From Luzula sylvatica (lineage: Eukaryota > Streptophyta > Magnoliopsida > Poales > Juncaceae), in NCBI GenBank assembly GCA_946800325.1, contig OX326956.1, forward strand, positions 37,169,082 through 37,233,081: a DNA stretch of 64,000 bases, read 5' to 3'. The translations under genes and the position numbers were made by a program. Every line of letters starts with the position of its first letter. The first letter of the stretch is position 1. Shown one piece after another: positions 24,101-34,885 of the stretch. Below the pieces are notes generated by a model. That model saw nothing but the letters and a program-made list of their open reading frames with translations. It was not told the DNA's origin and searched no databases.

Positions 24101-25145
24101 TTTACTGAATATTTAATTATATATCTTAATTATCAATATAATTGAACGTGATAACTAAATAATGGATAATTCGGCGGGTACATTTTGGAGTAGAATAAAT
24201 TTTTTATATATTTTTTCAGACGTGTCACGTGGTGTGTCGGATATTAAAAAAAAAAAATTATTCTACTCCAAAATGTACCCGCCGAATTATCCATTATTTA
24301 GTTATTACGTTCAATTATGTTGATAATTAAGAAATATAATTAAATATTCAGTAAAATTTATTCAAATTTATGAATTCGAACAATTATTAATTACGTATTA
24401 AGTTAACAGCCAACATGTACTAGTTATTATTTTAATTAAATATACTAATTTAGAACATAAATCATGTTATGGTAAAATTTGGGAGCAAATATCAATTTTT
24501 AATTCAGAAACAAAATTTGGCGGAATTTCAAATTCCGCCAAATAATCTAACATAATTAGCAAATTAACGAATTAAAAAATGGCGGAGTTACAAACTCCGC
24601 CATTTTTTAATTTGGCGGAGTTACAAAGTCCGCCTTTGTCTATTTTGGTAATTATCTTCAAAACTTGGTTATTTTTGTAATTATTTAAAAAAAGTTTGTT
24701 ATTTCGAAAAATCTACCTATATATAAATATGTGGTCACTATAATTTATAAAGTAAAAGAAGCTTTGCGAATCTAATTTATCATCAAGCTTTATTCGAAAG
24801 ATATACTTTTTTCTTTTCCACATCACTTTTCAAATATGCCCACTATAGTTAAACTATACGAGGCTCTACAGGTCACCACAATCTATCTATTGCATAAGTA
24901 CCAGTATAAAGATCCTTATTTATCATTTCTTTACCAGTATAAAAGTATCTAAACTAGACATTCTTGATGACCTTCCATGATGCATGTATAAAATGTCTTT
25001 ACCAGTATAAAAGTATCTAAACTAGACATTCTTGATGACCTTCCATGATGCATGTATAAAATGTCTTTACCAGTATAAAAGTATCTAAACTAGACATTTC
25101 TTTACCAGTATAAAGGTACTTACCAAGTCATCATCATTTATTTAC

Positions 25146-25189
<44 letters not shown>

Positions 25190-25359
25190 GTTACCTGGAT
25201 GAGCTCCATGAGAAAATGGACGTCCTTGGAGTAGAGTTCCTCGGAGAGGTAGTTGACGGCATGATGCATGTCCTCCGCCAGCGGATTCTTCTCCTCCCGG
25301 CCGATGTGGAACCGGTCACGCCTTATTCTCTCTACGTGCTCCTTAGCCGACCTAGACAT
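15122..25359 (-). CDS. NO VEIN/sacsin-like GHKL ATPase-domain protein, copy 1; 3 exons, 1686 aa
   Basis: Exon 1 is 25359-25195, exon 2 is 22372-22162 and exon 3 is 19806-15122. All junctions are GT-AG, the phases fit, and the total is 5061 nt. The N terminus has the HSP90/GyrB/histidine-kinase-type ATP fold: HFLMELIQ-NAEDN (N box, about residues 48-60), NNERGFSEGNI (G1 region) and GYIGEKGIGFKSVF (G2 glycine loop, about 118-131). Then come GYIVPEW and TTVIILPLK blocks typical of plant NO VEIN-like/At3g48770-type proteins. From about residue 797 there are five degenerate repeats of about 110 residues, each with WLKT..GY..P.E and D..FYG..I..YK.EL..IGV cores (starts near 797, 914, 1020, 1129, 1239). 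By family these are large ATP-binding, possibly chaperone-like proteins, some needed for auxin-related patterning; the exact role here is unknown. Both introns are inflated by mobile DNA, and a solo LTR sits 97 bp upstream of the ATG. Confidence 0.85.
20413..20836 (+). repeat. Left LTR of the intron-2 element
   Basis: Begins TGTTGAAATTAATG and ends TCTAACA. A T/C-rich stretch (TTTCTCTCTCCCTGTCCTGA) lies before the end. It is followed directly by the primer-binding site. Confidence 0.88.
21554..21978 (+). repeat. Right LTR of the intron-2 element
   Basis: Same ends as the left LTR and about 97% identical by eye. It is preceded by a purine-rich tract. At a commonly assumed plant rate this suggests an insertion on the order of a million years ago (inference). 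Confidence 0.88.
22748..24717. mobile_element. Foldback element with very long inverted repeats, in intron 1
   Basis: The first and last several hundred bases are inverted copies of each other: GCGGACTTTGTAACTCCGCC near 22831 and GGCGGAGTTACAAAGTCCGC near 24614, plus TTGGCGGAATTTCAAATTCC on both sides. The interior is built from three alternating head-to-head palindromes. The marker TGGATAATTCGRCGGGTACA occurs forward near 23182, 23650 and 24161, and reversed near 23290, 23755 and 24272. Outer tips read GGCAGATTTTT and AAAAATCTACC, next to TATATATAT and TATATATAA (possible 8-of-9 duplication, though low complexity). There is no coding capacity. An RNA read through this region could fold into a hairpin of nearly 1 kb. 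A relative lies at 54991-55871. Confidence 0.8.
24931..25115. repeat. 68-bp tandem repeat in intron 1
   Basis: Units beginning TTACCAGTATAAAAGTATCT start at 24931, 24999 and 25067. The first two are essentially identical and the third is partial. They lie just before the TG microsatellite. Confidence 0.85.
25149..25186. repeat. (TG)n microsatellite at the exon 1 splice donor
   Basis: About 19 TG units on the plus strand are (CA)n in the gene's sense. They begin only about 8 nt after the GT donor of exon 1 (25194-25193) of the ATPase gene. Confidence 0.9.
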
Positions 25360-25455
25360 CTCTCTCTTTCTCTCTTTCTCTCTCTCTCTAGATCGATGAA
25401 GAAAGAAGAACGAACGAGGTGACAGATGGTGAGAGACAAATTTATAGTACGATGG

Positions 25456-26644
25456 TGTTAGAAATAATTTATTTTCTAGAATAAAATAATAATTCTTAAT
25501 GGAGAAGTAATAGGGTGCTTAGTCATGTATTACTTAGATGTTAAGTTTATTAAATGGCTCATCCACGTGTAATGTGATATTTTCTAGGAACTCCATGTCA
25601 TGCATGAAAGTTGGTAGTGAGAGCTATAAATAGGAGGTCATTGAGTGAGAGAATATATACTTGTAAAAAACATCGAAAAACACCGAAAAACGGTCAAAAA
25701 AAACGGTGTTACGGTGGAAGACCGTTCCGTTTTTTTGCCGTAACGTTTCAAAAAATGATCAAACGTTTTTTTAACCGTGTTTGACTGTTATTTTGACCGA
25801 AAAACGTTTTTAACTCGTTTTACATACCGATTTTTTCTTCTAGTTATGTTGGGCCCAATTTTATTTAATTTTTTGGTAAGTTATTTTTCTCGACACATGA
25901 TTTATTTTTCACCGAGTCTCTGTTTTAGTTCTTCTTCATCTTCACGACATTGGTTGGGATGCTCCATTCTTCAGTTCTTCACGATTGACTAAAGGATGAC
26001 GTCGGTTCGGTTTAATTTACGACAATGGCTGTTCTCTTCTTCTTCACAACAAAGCTAATCTCTTCTGCACGAATTGTGATTGCGAGTGCTAAGTTTATTT
26101 AATTTGTGCTAATTTGATACGGCAATGGATGAGGAGAATGTTAAATTCGTCATTAACGAGGGATCAACTCCAACGAATTTGGTCCCAAATGATGTTAATG
26201 ATTTTACGCTTTATTTTTTTTATTTAAATTTATATTCTGATGTTACATTTATGTTGGACATTCGTTTTGATATTACGTTTATGTTGGAAATTGTTTATGT
26301 TATTTTTTTATTATTAAAAAATTAAATTATTATATATTTTTTGTTTTATCCATAATTTTTAATTAAATTACTATCAATTTTAGTGACCGTTTTTTCACCG
26401 TTTTTTTACCGTTTTACGATATTCCCGTAAAACGGTCCCCGACCGTTCCGTACCGTTTTCCGTATTTTACAACATTGATATATACACACAAAAAATAGAA
26501 AGAGCAATAGGCAGTTAGGAAGAGTAAGAGAGAGGGAAATTAAGAGAGAGATAAGGAAGTCTAGCTTTGTAAAGAGTGTATTAGTATTTTGTGTTAATGA
26601 AAAAATAGTTTTTGAAGTATTATTGTGCTGCGTAAATTACAACA
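25456..26644 (+). mobile_element. Solo LTR in the ATPase promoter region, split by a hAT element
   Basis: TGTTAGAAATAATTT (25456) to TTACAACA (26644) is flanked by a perfect 5-bp duplication GATGG (25451-25455 and 26645-26649). No internal retroelement sequence is present, so it is the product of LTR-LTR recombination. Without the nested hAT element (817 bp plus 8-bp duplication) it is about 364 bp. A TATA-like CTATAAATAGG at about 25624 points rightwards, away from the ATPase gene. The left edge lies 97 bp upstream of the ATPase start codon, so the gene's own promoter has been displaced or replaced. Confidence 0.85.
25661..26477. mobile_element. Non-autonomous hAT element nested in the solo LTR
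   Basis: It is flanked by a perfect 8-bp duplication ATATATAC (25653-25660 and 26478-26485). The ends share TTGTAAAA..AC and runs of GAAAAACGGT/ACCGTTTTTC in inverted orientation. The right tip carries five extra bases (CATTG) that the left lacks. A 66-codon open frame at 26125-26325 (MDEENVKFVINEGS) has no recognisable transposase motif and may be a relic of one. Confidence 0.85.
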
Positions 26645-26649
26645 GATGG

Positions 26650-29309
26650 GAGATAGAGGACGCAGAAGGAGAACCACGAGCCACATCAGCGAGCTAATGA
26701 GGTGTGTAGTTCTCGTTGGTTAGGTTCATGGAGTCGTAGTGGACCATTGGCAGATTTATAGTACGATGGAATAGGAAAAGTCACGTAGCGCATCTAATTG
26801 GGAGGGATGTGTACACTCTCCACTTTGGTCGGAACAAAACTATATCAAGTTACGGCACCCCCAAAGATGACCCAAACCTTTTTTATATGACATGATAATA
26901 TTATTGTTCATTTGGTTATGTGATCATTTGTATGTTGTGTTTTTAATCAGAGTGTAATGTGACGTGATTTGATCTCATTTACAAATTAAATACAATTAAT
27001 TATTAAAAAATCATAAATATATCTCCGTATATTGTTGAAAAAAGATCATCGAATATGTTTTTCATTTTTGCATATTGTGATTGGGCCATATTAAATTAAC
27101 ATAGGTTGAACTGGACCGCATTGACTCTATTTTTAATCTATATTTAATCAATGTACAATGTGATGTGATGTGATTTGATTTCATTCAAAAATTAAAGGGA
27201 AATTCTACTCTGAACTCAGATTTCAACACAAACATCTCGATGACGTCACGTATTAATTCATCATGTTGTTAATCGACACGTACTCACTTTTTGATACGGT
27301 AAATTCTTTGCGGTGATTTTCTCTCTCGTATACTCTTGTATGTACTTGTTGGTGGTACATGTATTAATTATTTTTTCACATTAACTCCTCGTACATCCAT
27401 ACCTGTCAATACTCTGGACTCTTGTCCCCCTCTCACACGCTCCCCTACCCCTCCCACACTTGTACCTAAGGAACCCTAAAACTCTCTCCACACACACGAC
27501 CCACACCCACACTCACCCTCACAAACCACACGGCGTGGTGCCTCCCTCTCCTGTGACCAACCGGAGATGATATTTGCATGAATTAAGGACTTCAGATTTC
27601 GACGGCGTGTAACAAAGGCTTATTTGCAGTGTAATTTTCACCAGATCTGAGGCGCTATCTTGTTGTTCTTCTCTCTCATATCCCCATGCCAATTAATCCA
27701 TCTTGGTAATTTCTCTTCAACTGATTTCCTTTTGTTTAATTTGAATGTAATTTTCAGCTTATTTGCAGTGACTTTTTGTCTGAATTTCCTTACTTTCTTG
27801 GACTCAATCAGAAATTGATGGATTGGTGGTCGAGTTGGCTGTTAATTAGTGTTCAAGATAACCGAGATATTATTTATATGTAAATTTTGTTGTATAATTT
27901 TCTGATAACCGAGATGTAATAGTTTTTGTGATTTACTTGTTTTGATTTATAATATTTGTAAGTTCTTAATTTGCGTATTATTTATATGTAAATTTCAAGT
28001 ATATACCACTGATTAAATGGATTATCATTTCCAATATTATTTGCGTATTATTTCAATCCAACTTGTTATTTTCAATACCACTTGTTTATTCGTATCATTT
28101 CAATTCAACTTGTTATTTTCAATTGCACTTGTTTATTCTACGGGAAATTGTCGAATTGTTGCTTAATGGTCTTGGAATAATTCAGTTCATAAAAAAATTT
28201 TACTTACTTTTTAGATGATCAATTGTTATTAAGAGTGATTAATACGTTGTTACATTTAACATTTAACATACATTAGAGACCGAATCAATTAACATGATAA
28301 TGTTCAAAACCTGCGAGTTGAAACAAAGTAGGACATTATATGAAATGTTAATTATCATATTAATTCAATTAACCCAAAAAATAAAACAATACAAACAAAT
28401 AATTTGAACCAATTAACAACATAATTATACAAATCAATTTACATATAAATTACATCAACATTACATCAATTAATAGATTACATTTACGCTCTCTCCAATT
28501 AACAATTTTTTTTTATAATTATTACTACCTACAACAAATATCTTTCTTTTTTGCAAATTAACAGAAAATATTACAAAAAAACTGAAAAGGGCAAAAACAC
28601 CTAAAATCATCATTTTTAAAACCTGCAAAAAAAGTATAATACATAAATGACACAAATTTGGTACAAACTATCTAAAAAAGAATGAAATTTAATTAAATGA
28701 TAATTAATCAAAGCATGAAAATTAAATCAATTCATCATGAAAATTATATGGAAGACCATAAACCAATAAAATCGGCTGCACGATCAATTAATGATGACAT
28801 TTTGACCCATTCCTTAACGTCAAAACTAACTCACTGCAAAAAACATTGACTGCAAAATCAATTCAAGAAAAATAATTGGCTGCGAAATTAAGATAAATAC
28901 TACGATTTGAGTCAATAATGGACTGATAATCAAAATGTATATGCCTCATTAATGGTCTGCAATTTCTCAACTGGGCACAACAATTCGAACAAACATATCC
29001 AGCACGAAAATTAATTCACGAATCTGAAATTAATCCGAACAAAACATACCTCAATAATGGCCTGCAATTAACTCAAAAAATCTGAAATATACATCACACC
29101 CTTCAAATAGCAAACAAAAAAAATAAGAAAAGACGTTTATTACTTGATACGATCAACGAGAGAGACGCATATTTCAAGCTACAAGAAAATCGTTGTTCAT
29201 CGTCGTTATTTTGCTCAAAAGCGAGGAGAGAGCCGTCGATTCGCGTCTGGGAGGGTTGGGTCTGTGATTTCGGAGGAGAGAGAGTAGGGTTGGGTTATTA
29301 GATGGGTCA
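26650..29309. other. Intergenic region, no supported gene
   Basis: AT-rich. About 26930-26990 and 27140-27195 are imperfect direct repeats (GTGATTTGATYTCATT words). 27430-27720 is less AT-rich, with a CT-rich stretch and a possible untranslated-leader look (CTTGGTAATTTC as a donor-like site at 27703), but no coding frame follows. The rest is A/T-rich filler. Confidence 0.45.
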
Positions 29310-29318
29310 TTCAAATTT

Positions 29319-31952
29319 GGGAGCGGGTTTGGTCCGGTGGTCATTGGACCATATCCCATCCATGCAAATAGTGAACCGTCCGATCTAATCAAAAGTGATT
29401 GTGATGAGATTATATTTAACCTTTCCGTTTTCTCCTTGTTAGTCAAAAATAGAAAGTATATCCGGTGTCCCTCTTCCCCTCTCTCCCTCTCCCTCTCCCT
29501 CTCCCTCTCGTGAAAAGTATAGTAACCATGGAGAAAACCTTCGTTTGTGCTATTATTCCCGCCGATCCAAATCCAGCCGAACCCCATCCTCTTTCACAAC
29601 ACTCCAATGGTAAATGCGGGTTCATCCGCACCTTAATCGCTCGGATCCGTAAAGTAGATCTGAAATAGGGACGAGGAATCGAACGACATTATAGCGGAAG
29701 TACCGGGACACACTAAAGATGGTTAGGTTCCGACCGTCTCTTCGTCTTGTGCTAATGGTGGCCCAGGTTCGTCAGTGGAGATGTCCAGTACGTCTCTTCT
29801 ACATCCGAACCGGTCTTATATTCCCCTCAGATCCCTCCAATTCCAGGTTTATTCAGTCATCGATGCATACTTCTTCTTCTTGTTACTTAAATAGCCCAAT
29901 TTTCTCTAGGGCTAAGCTCAGCCAAAATTCATGATAAATTAAATTCAAAAGACATGCTTGAATTATTAGTTTTTCAAATAAGTAACAACTTCAATTTATT
30001 GTTTTTTAATTCTTCAATTTTCTTCTTCTTGGTTTGCCTCCGGCTTGGGTGGATGTTTCAGAAGAAATAACTGTAACTATACAAAACACAATAAAGAAAA
30101 TGGCCGAGCTAGCAAAGGTGCATGAAAGAGCATTAATGCCTTCATTTGGAGATGGTAAAGAAGAGCACCACTTCATCCCTTACTAAAGACATCAGAAAGG
30201 AAATTAACAAATCTCTCTTCTAATGCTCGAACAGAAGTTAAAAATGTTTGCAAAAATGTTCAGGTTAAATTATTATATTTTCATGAGTTAGCTTATCTGC
30301 ATTAATAAAATGTTCGCAAAAATGTTCAGGTTAAAAATGATCGATTCTATCAAAAGATATTACATTTTTATGGTCTATTTGATTGCTTGTGAGGTTTGAT
30401 TTAGATAAATGTTGTTATTGTTTGTTGTTGGTATGATTTATTTTTTATGTAGTAGTGATTTACTAGTAAGTATCAGTGAGAGATTGATATCTTTTAAGAA
30501 ATTTTATTTTGCAGAAATTTGAATGCACAAATAATAATCGAGATTAATGAGCAAAAAGAATATTTGAACTTCAAGGCAAAATGATTACACATTAATAAGA
30601 AAATGAATTGAAAAAGAAATTGAAACTATTATACACAGAGATTAGAACTCTTGATACACGAGAATATGTTAGGACCAAAATCATAACATCATGTTTATGC
30701 ACTTATTTATGCAACTATGAGAACACACAAAAAAAGATTAAACAACTAATTTCATAACATCAAATGAACATGACCAAAATCATAACATGAAATTTATACT
30801 CTTATTTATGCAAGTATGAGAACACAAAAAAGATTAAACAAATAATTTAATAACATCAAATTTCATTCTAATCTAATCTCCTTCCTCCGTCAGACCCCTC
30901 ACTTTTTATCCGAGCCTGATAAATTTGAAGATATGTACACGTATTAGATTTAGAAGTTAGAACCAAAAAAGAATATATATTAAAGATTTGGTGTTCGAGA
31001 CGAGAAAAGAAAATTAACTCAAGATTATACCAATTAGTTCGAGTTATATTATATACATATTTCTGTCAAGAACACCACGAAAGCTAGTCTCGTGATTATT
31101 CTAACTGTTGAGGCTCTTATACATTCATTTTATATGAGTACTTAAACCTCTGTGTCCATATAATAACATAAGTAACAAAAACAAGCAGTAGAATAAAAAA
31201 TAAGAGCCGAAGACTTGCCTATGTAATTTTCTTACTCAAATCTTTGTGTTTGTATTGTTTTTGTATTCCCCTTTCACGAGCTAAAATCATCCTTGCATCA
31301 ATCTGCTAACGACATGCGAAGCAAAATTAACCAAAAATCACCACAAATTACCCAACAAACCAGTCGTAAATCTAATTGACAAGAAACCAATCCTATTTAA
31401 TCACCATAAACCCAAATTTCCCCCAAATCAGTCCAAAATCATCTAATTCACCAAAGGCAACCTTAAGTTACCTAAATTCGCAACCCATTTACCCTTAATC
31501 CGGAACCAGGCGTGAATGATTGAAATATTACCTTTGAATCGAAACTAGTTAAAGCAATAAAATGATCGGATCAGAGAACCGAGCTATCCAGAAATCACAA
31601 CTCAGATCGATAGAAAGAAATTGTCGATGGAGAGATATCGAGCAGCACTCGTACTCGAGAGAGGTACACTTTGTCAGATTCGTCCATCTTTTTGAGCTTC
31701 CTTGCAAGAAAAGAGCTTGATGATGGCGCGGAGTTTCTTGAGGAGAGGGAAGAAGAGAAAAATGGACAAGAAACAGTTTTATGTTTTTGACGAGAGATTA
31801 ACGAAGCAAGATTTATTTCTATTTAGGACTAACGGAGAGAATAGACAGCAGTTCGTTTGGATTTTATCATGATTTATTTTGATTAGATCCGACGGTACAG
31901 GGAGTGCATGGACATGATTTGGTCCGATGCCCACCGGACCAAACCCGCTCCC
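29319..31952. mobile_element. Mutator-like element carrying syntaxin gene pieces (Pack-MULE)
   Basis: A perfect 9-bp target duplication TTCAAATTT (29310-29318 and 31953-31961) encloses inverted ends that both start GGGAGCGGGTTTGGTCCGGT and stay similar for about 90 bp (through the GATCTAATCAAAA word). The 9-bp duplication with long inverted ends is characteristic of the Mutator superfamily. There is no MURA transposase. The 2.6-kb body contains two exons and one intron of a SYP4-type syntaxin (29666-30263). A further exon-like stretch on the minus strand lies near 31310-31220 (IDARMILARERG), which I cannot assign. Confidence 0.88.
29666..30263 (+). pseudogene. Captured fragment of a SYP41/42/43 (TLG2-type) syntaxin gene
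   Basis: Exon 1 relic 29666-29846: TRNRTTL, then TAG, then RKYRDTLK, then a frame-shifted EMSSTSLLHPNRSY. Exon 2 relic 30031-30263: GLPPAWVDVSEEI, KKMAELAKVHERALMPSFG and DGKEEHH, then SLTKDI and KNVCKNVQ in a shifted frame, ending at a CAG/GTTAAA donor. The order and wording follow the N-terminal part of plant trans-Golgi syntaxins SYP41-43. The intron between (29847-30030) is retained, so the source was genomic DNA. The start codon is lost (ATA) and there is one nonsense codon and at least two frame shifts. The SNARE helix and membrane anchor are absent, so it is non-functional as a protein. Confidence 0.85.
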
Positions 31953-31961
31953 TTCAAATTT

Positions 31962-32256
31962 TACTTTTATTCAAAAATCGGATGAGGGTACAATCTAATT
32001 AATGCCGACCATCATTAGTGGAGGAGACTGAGGGATTGTACCATATATGTACGAGCCTGTCCATTTTTCTCTCACTAAACATTTAATCCAAGATTCGATT
32101 AATCCAGCCACAACAAAAAGGCCCAAACCATTATAGGGAGCGGGCCGAACTAAAAGCCCGATTAAACATTAATTCAAAAATGTCCAAATGTTGAGTCATC
32201 GAGGATGATAATTGCAAACGTGGTTTCACAGTATATGCTCTCAAAATTAAATATAA
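31962..32256. other. Short intergenic stretch between the Pack-MULE and the Helitron end
   Basis: Nothing recognisable beyond AT-rich unique-looking DNA. Confidence 0.4.
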
Positions 32257-32286
32257 CTAGCTTTTACCCGCGCGCATTCGCGCGGG
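32257..32286 (-). mobile_element. Probable Helitron 3' terminus
   Basis: On the minus strand: a perfect 8-bp GC stem with a 4-base loop (CCCGCGCG, AATG, CGCGCGGG; plus strand 32267-32286), then TAAAAG and the terminal CTAG (32260-32257). The next base is T on the minus strand (A at 32256 on plus), as expected for insertion between A and T. The other end (TC on the minus strand, GA before T on plus) should lie at higher coordinates, but I could not fix it. No Rep/helicase gene is seen. Confidence 0.5.
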
Positions 32287-32684
32287 AGTTCCCCGAGTAT
32301 TCTTGAATTTGAGACTAATTTTTTTTATATCAATTATATTTTAATTTTTTTCTAATTTTTGTGGTCTTTTATTTCTTATTTAATGTTGCAAATCCGTACG
32401 ATTTCTTGAATGTAAATAAATATATCATATATGCTGGTTGCGCGCATGATATCAACAAATTATGAATATATATCGAATGTAACATATATGAATAAAATAA
32501 ACAAATCATAAGTACTTCATAACTAAGAAACAAACAACAATATATGAATTTTAATAATAAAAGAAACAAAAAAATACAACAATATAAATTTCTAATTAAT
32601 TAAATAATTAAAAATTACACAATTAAATATATCTAAACATTTCATATAATAATAAGATCTGCAAGTATTATATGTTTACCTCAG

Positions 32685-34560
32685 TAAATCATGATATATA
32701 TAAATTTTACAATAAGTACTATTTGAGTCATTCAAGATCCAGTTTTCTTGAACAATTCAAATAATGCTTGTTGTAGAATTTGTTTATTTTTTATACATCA
32801 TCGGCAACATCAAGACGGCATATGATGATGATGATGATGATGATGATGATGTTAGTGGTACTTATTTTTGTGTTCGTTTTTGTTTGAAATTGGTGCTCGT
32901 GCGTTTCTTCATATTTATATTTTCTATTTGTTTTTCGTATTCAAGACTTTAAATTGATGAGTGTATCGTTATTTAACATGGCACGATACATGTGATGTAT
33001 ATTTGTGCTTCGAATTAATCTTGGTATTTCATATTAATACATGTATCCATGTTTCGAATTTCTCATTCAACAATTGTTATTGTCCATGTTATTGTGTTTG
33101 CGGTATTATTTTGTTGATTTATTCTGAATTCTCAAAGGGATGCATTAAAAAGAGCGAACACTTTCGTTTGTACATAAAATATGTACATATGCTGCGACTG
33201 CCTTAGTAAATCATGATTTTCAAAAAAATTAGAGCAACAACCGTTTGAATTGTTCAGGAGCCGGATTTCTTGAATAATTCAAACCATTTTTGCTTTAATT
33301 TTTTAATTTTTTTATACTTCATCGGAAAAATCAGAAAAAATGAACCAAGTAGTCGTAATATTTTATTGAGAACGAAAGCTAAAATGTTTCGTATTTTGTA
33401 TTTCGGATTTCCGATTTCACCACTTGTAATCGTATTCGTGTTCATATTAGCACATTTTCGTATATTATTTTATTACCATTCTTATTCCTATTTCGTATTC
33501 GTATTCATACTCGTATTTTATATTTTTTCGCATTACATAATTCATAATTCCAAATTAATTATTCATATTTCGAAGTTCGTAGTTCATATTTATTTTGGTC
33601 TTGGTATCGGTATGTTTTTCGTTTTAGTAATCGTATTCGTTTTCGCGTTTCATGTTTTTATTGCATCTTTTATATTTTGTAATTCATATTTCGTCTTTTA
33701 ATTCAAATGTGTATTTGTATTTTTGTGGCTATTTGTATTTGTATTTTGTGTTTGTATTTTATAGTCGGTATGTGTAATCGTATTCGTGTATCCGTATTCG
33801 CATTTGCCTCAGTAAATCATGATTTTTATAAATTTTAGAGCAAAAATCGTTTGAATTGTTCAAGAGCTGGATTTCTTGAACAATTCAAACGGTTATTTTT
33901 TTAAAATTTGTTTATTCTGGTATACATCATCGGCTAAATCAAGAAAATGAGCCAAGTAGTCGTTGTAAAACTTATTGAGGACCAAAGTTCGAATATTTCG
34001 TATTTTGTATGTCGAATTTCTTATTTCGTCATTTGTAATTTGTAATTTGTAATTTGTATTCGTATTGATGTTCATATATATCATATATGGGTGTTCGCTA
34101 TTCGTATATTCATATTTCGATTTGTATCGTATTTCGTATTTGTATTGGCACTTTTATTTTATTTTTTTGGTATTTCGTAATACGTATTTCGTAGTTCGCA
34201 TTTCATTTTTTTAATTCGTATTTTGTATTTCCTAAGGAATCGAGAGCACGCTTAATATTGATTCGAAATAATGTATGTTTTTGTTTTTGCTTTTTGTTTT
34301 GTAATTTATTTATTGAGGATGTAAGTTTGAATATTTCGGGTTTTGTATTTCGGATTTCTTATTTCATCTTTCGTAATTCGTAATTTGTATTTGTATTGGT
34401 GTTCATATGGGTATTCCTTTTACGTATACTCATATTTTCATTAGTATCGTGTTTCGCATTCATATCGGCACTCGTATTTTGTTTTTCGTATTTCGTCATA
34501 TGTATTTCGTAGTTCATATATTTTTTTAATTCTTATTTTGTATTTTAAAGGCAACATCAG
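32685..34560. repeat. Three dispersed-tandem units with a conserved hairpin, plus TTCGTATT-rich DNA
   Basis: Units starting CCT(C/T)AGTAAATCATGAT begin near 32678, 33202 and 33806 (spacing about 520 and 605 bp). Each holds an inverted repeat of the form TTTGAATTGTTCAAG, loop, CTTGAACAATTCAAA (best at 33849-33889), then TATACATCATCGG and a Pro-free AT tail. The intervening and following DNA is dominated by imperfect TTCGTATT/TTTGTATT words. Confidence 0.7.
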
Positions 34561-34717
34561 TTCATGTTCATAATTGCAAGCAAACAAAACAAAAAACATG
34601 CCACTATATAAAATTTCAAATAAATCATTAATTAGCCTTTTTTTATTTCAATGGAATAGTAATTTCAGCATTCTTTGTTACAATCGGTACATTTTATGCT
34701 ACGAACGTTTTGTGCGC

Positions 34718-34885
34718 TATGATAATGATGATATGATGATGAGATGTTGAGATGATGATGATGATGATGATGATGATATGATGATGATGATGATGATGAT
34801 GATGACGACACAGATGATGACGACCATGATATGATGATCATGTGATGATGATGATATAATGAGATGTGGTGATGATGAGATGATG
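34718..34885. repeat. (GAT)n microsatellite cluster
   Basis: Interrupted GATGAT runs make up most of this stretch; a smaller GAT run lies at 32823-32850. Long poly-His/Ser/Asp translations across it are artefacts. Confidence 0.9.

Noticed and set aside
26125..26325. 66-codon frame inside the nested hAT as a gene
   Set aside because: Too short, no hAT dimerisation or BED zinc-finger motif visible; noted only as a possible relic.
29174..29631. Minus-strand frames of 137 and 62 codons (Arg-Glu repeats)
   Set aside because: They cross the Mutator-like terminus and a CCCTCT repeat; the composition is driven by simple sequence.
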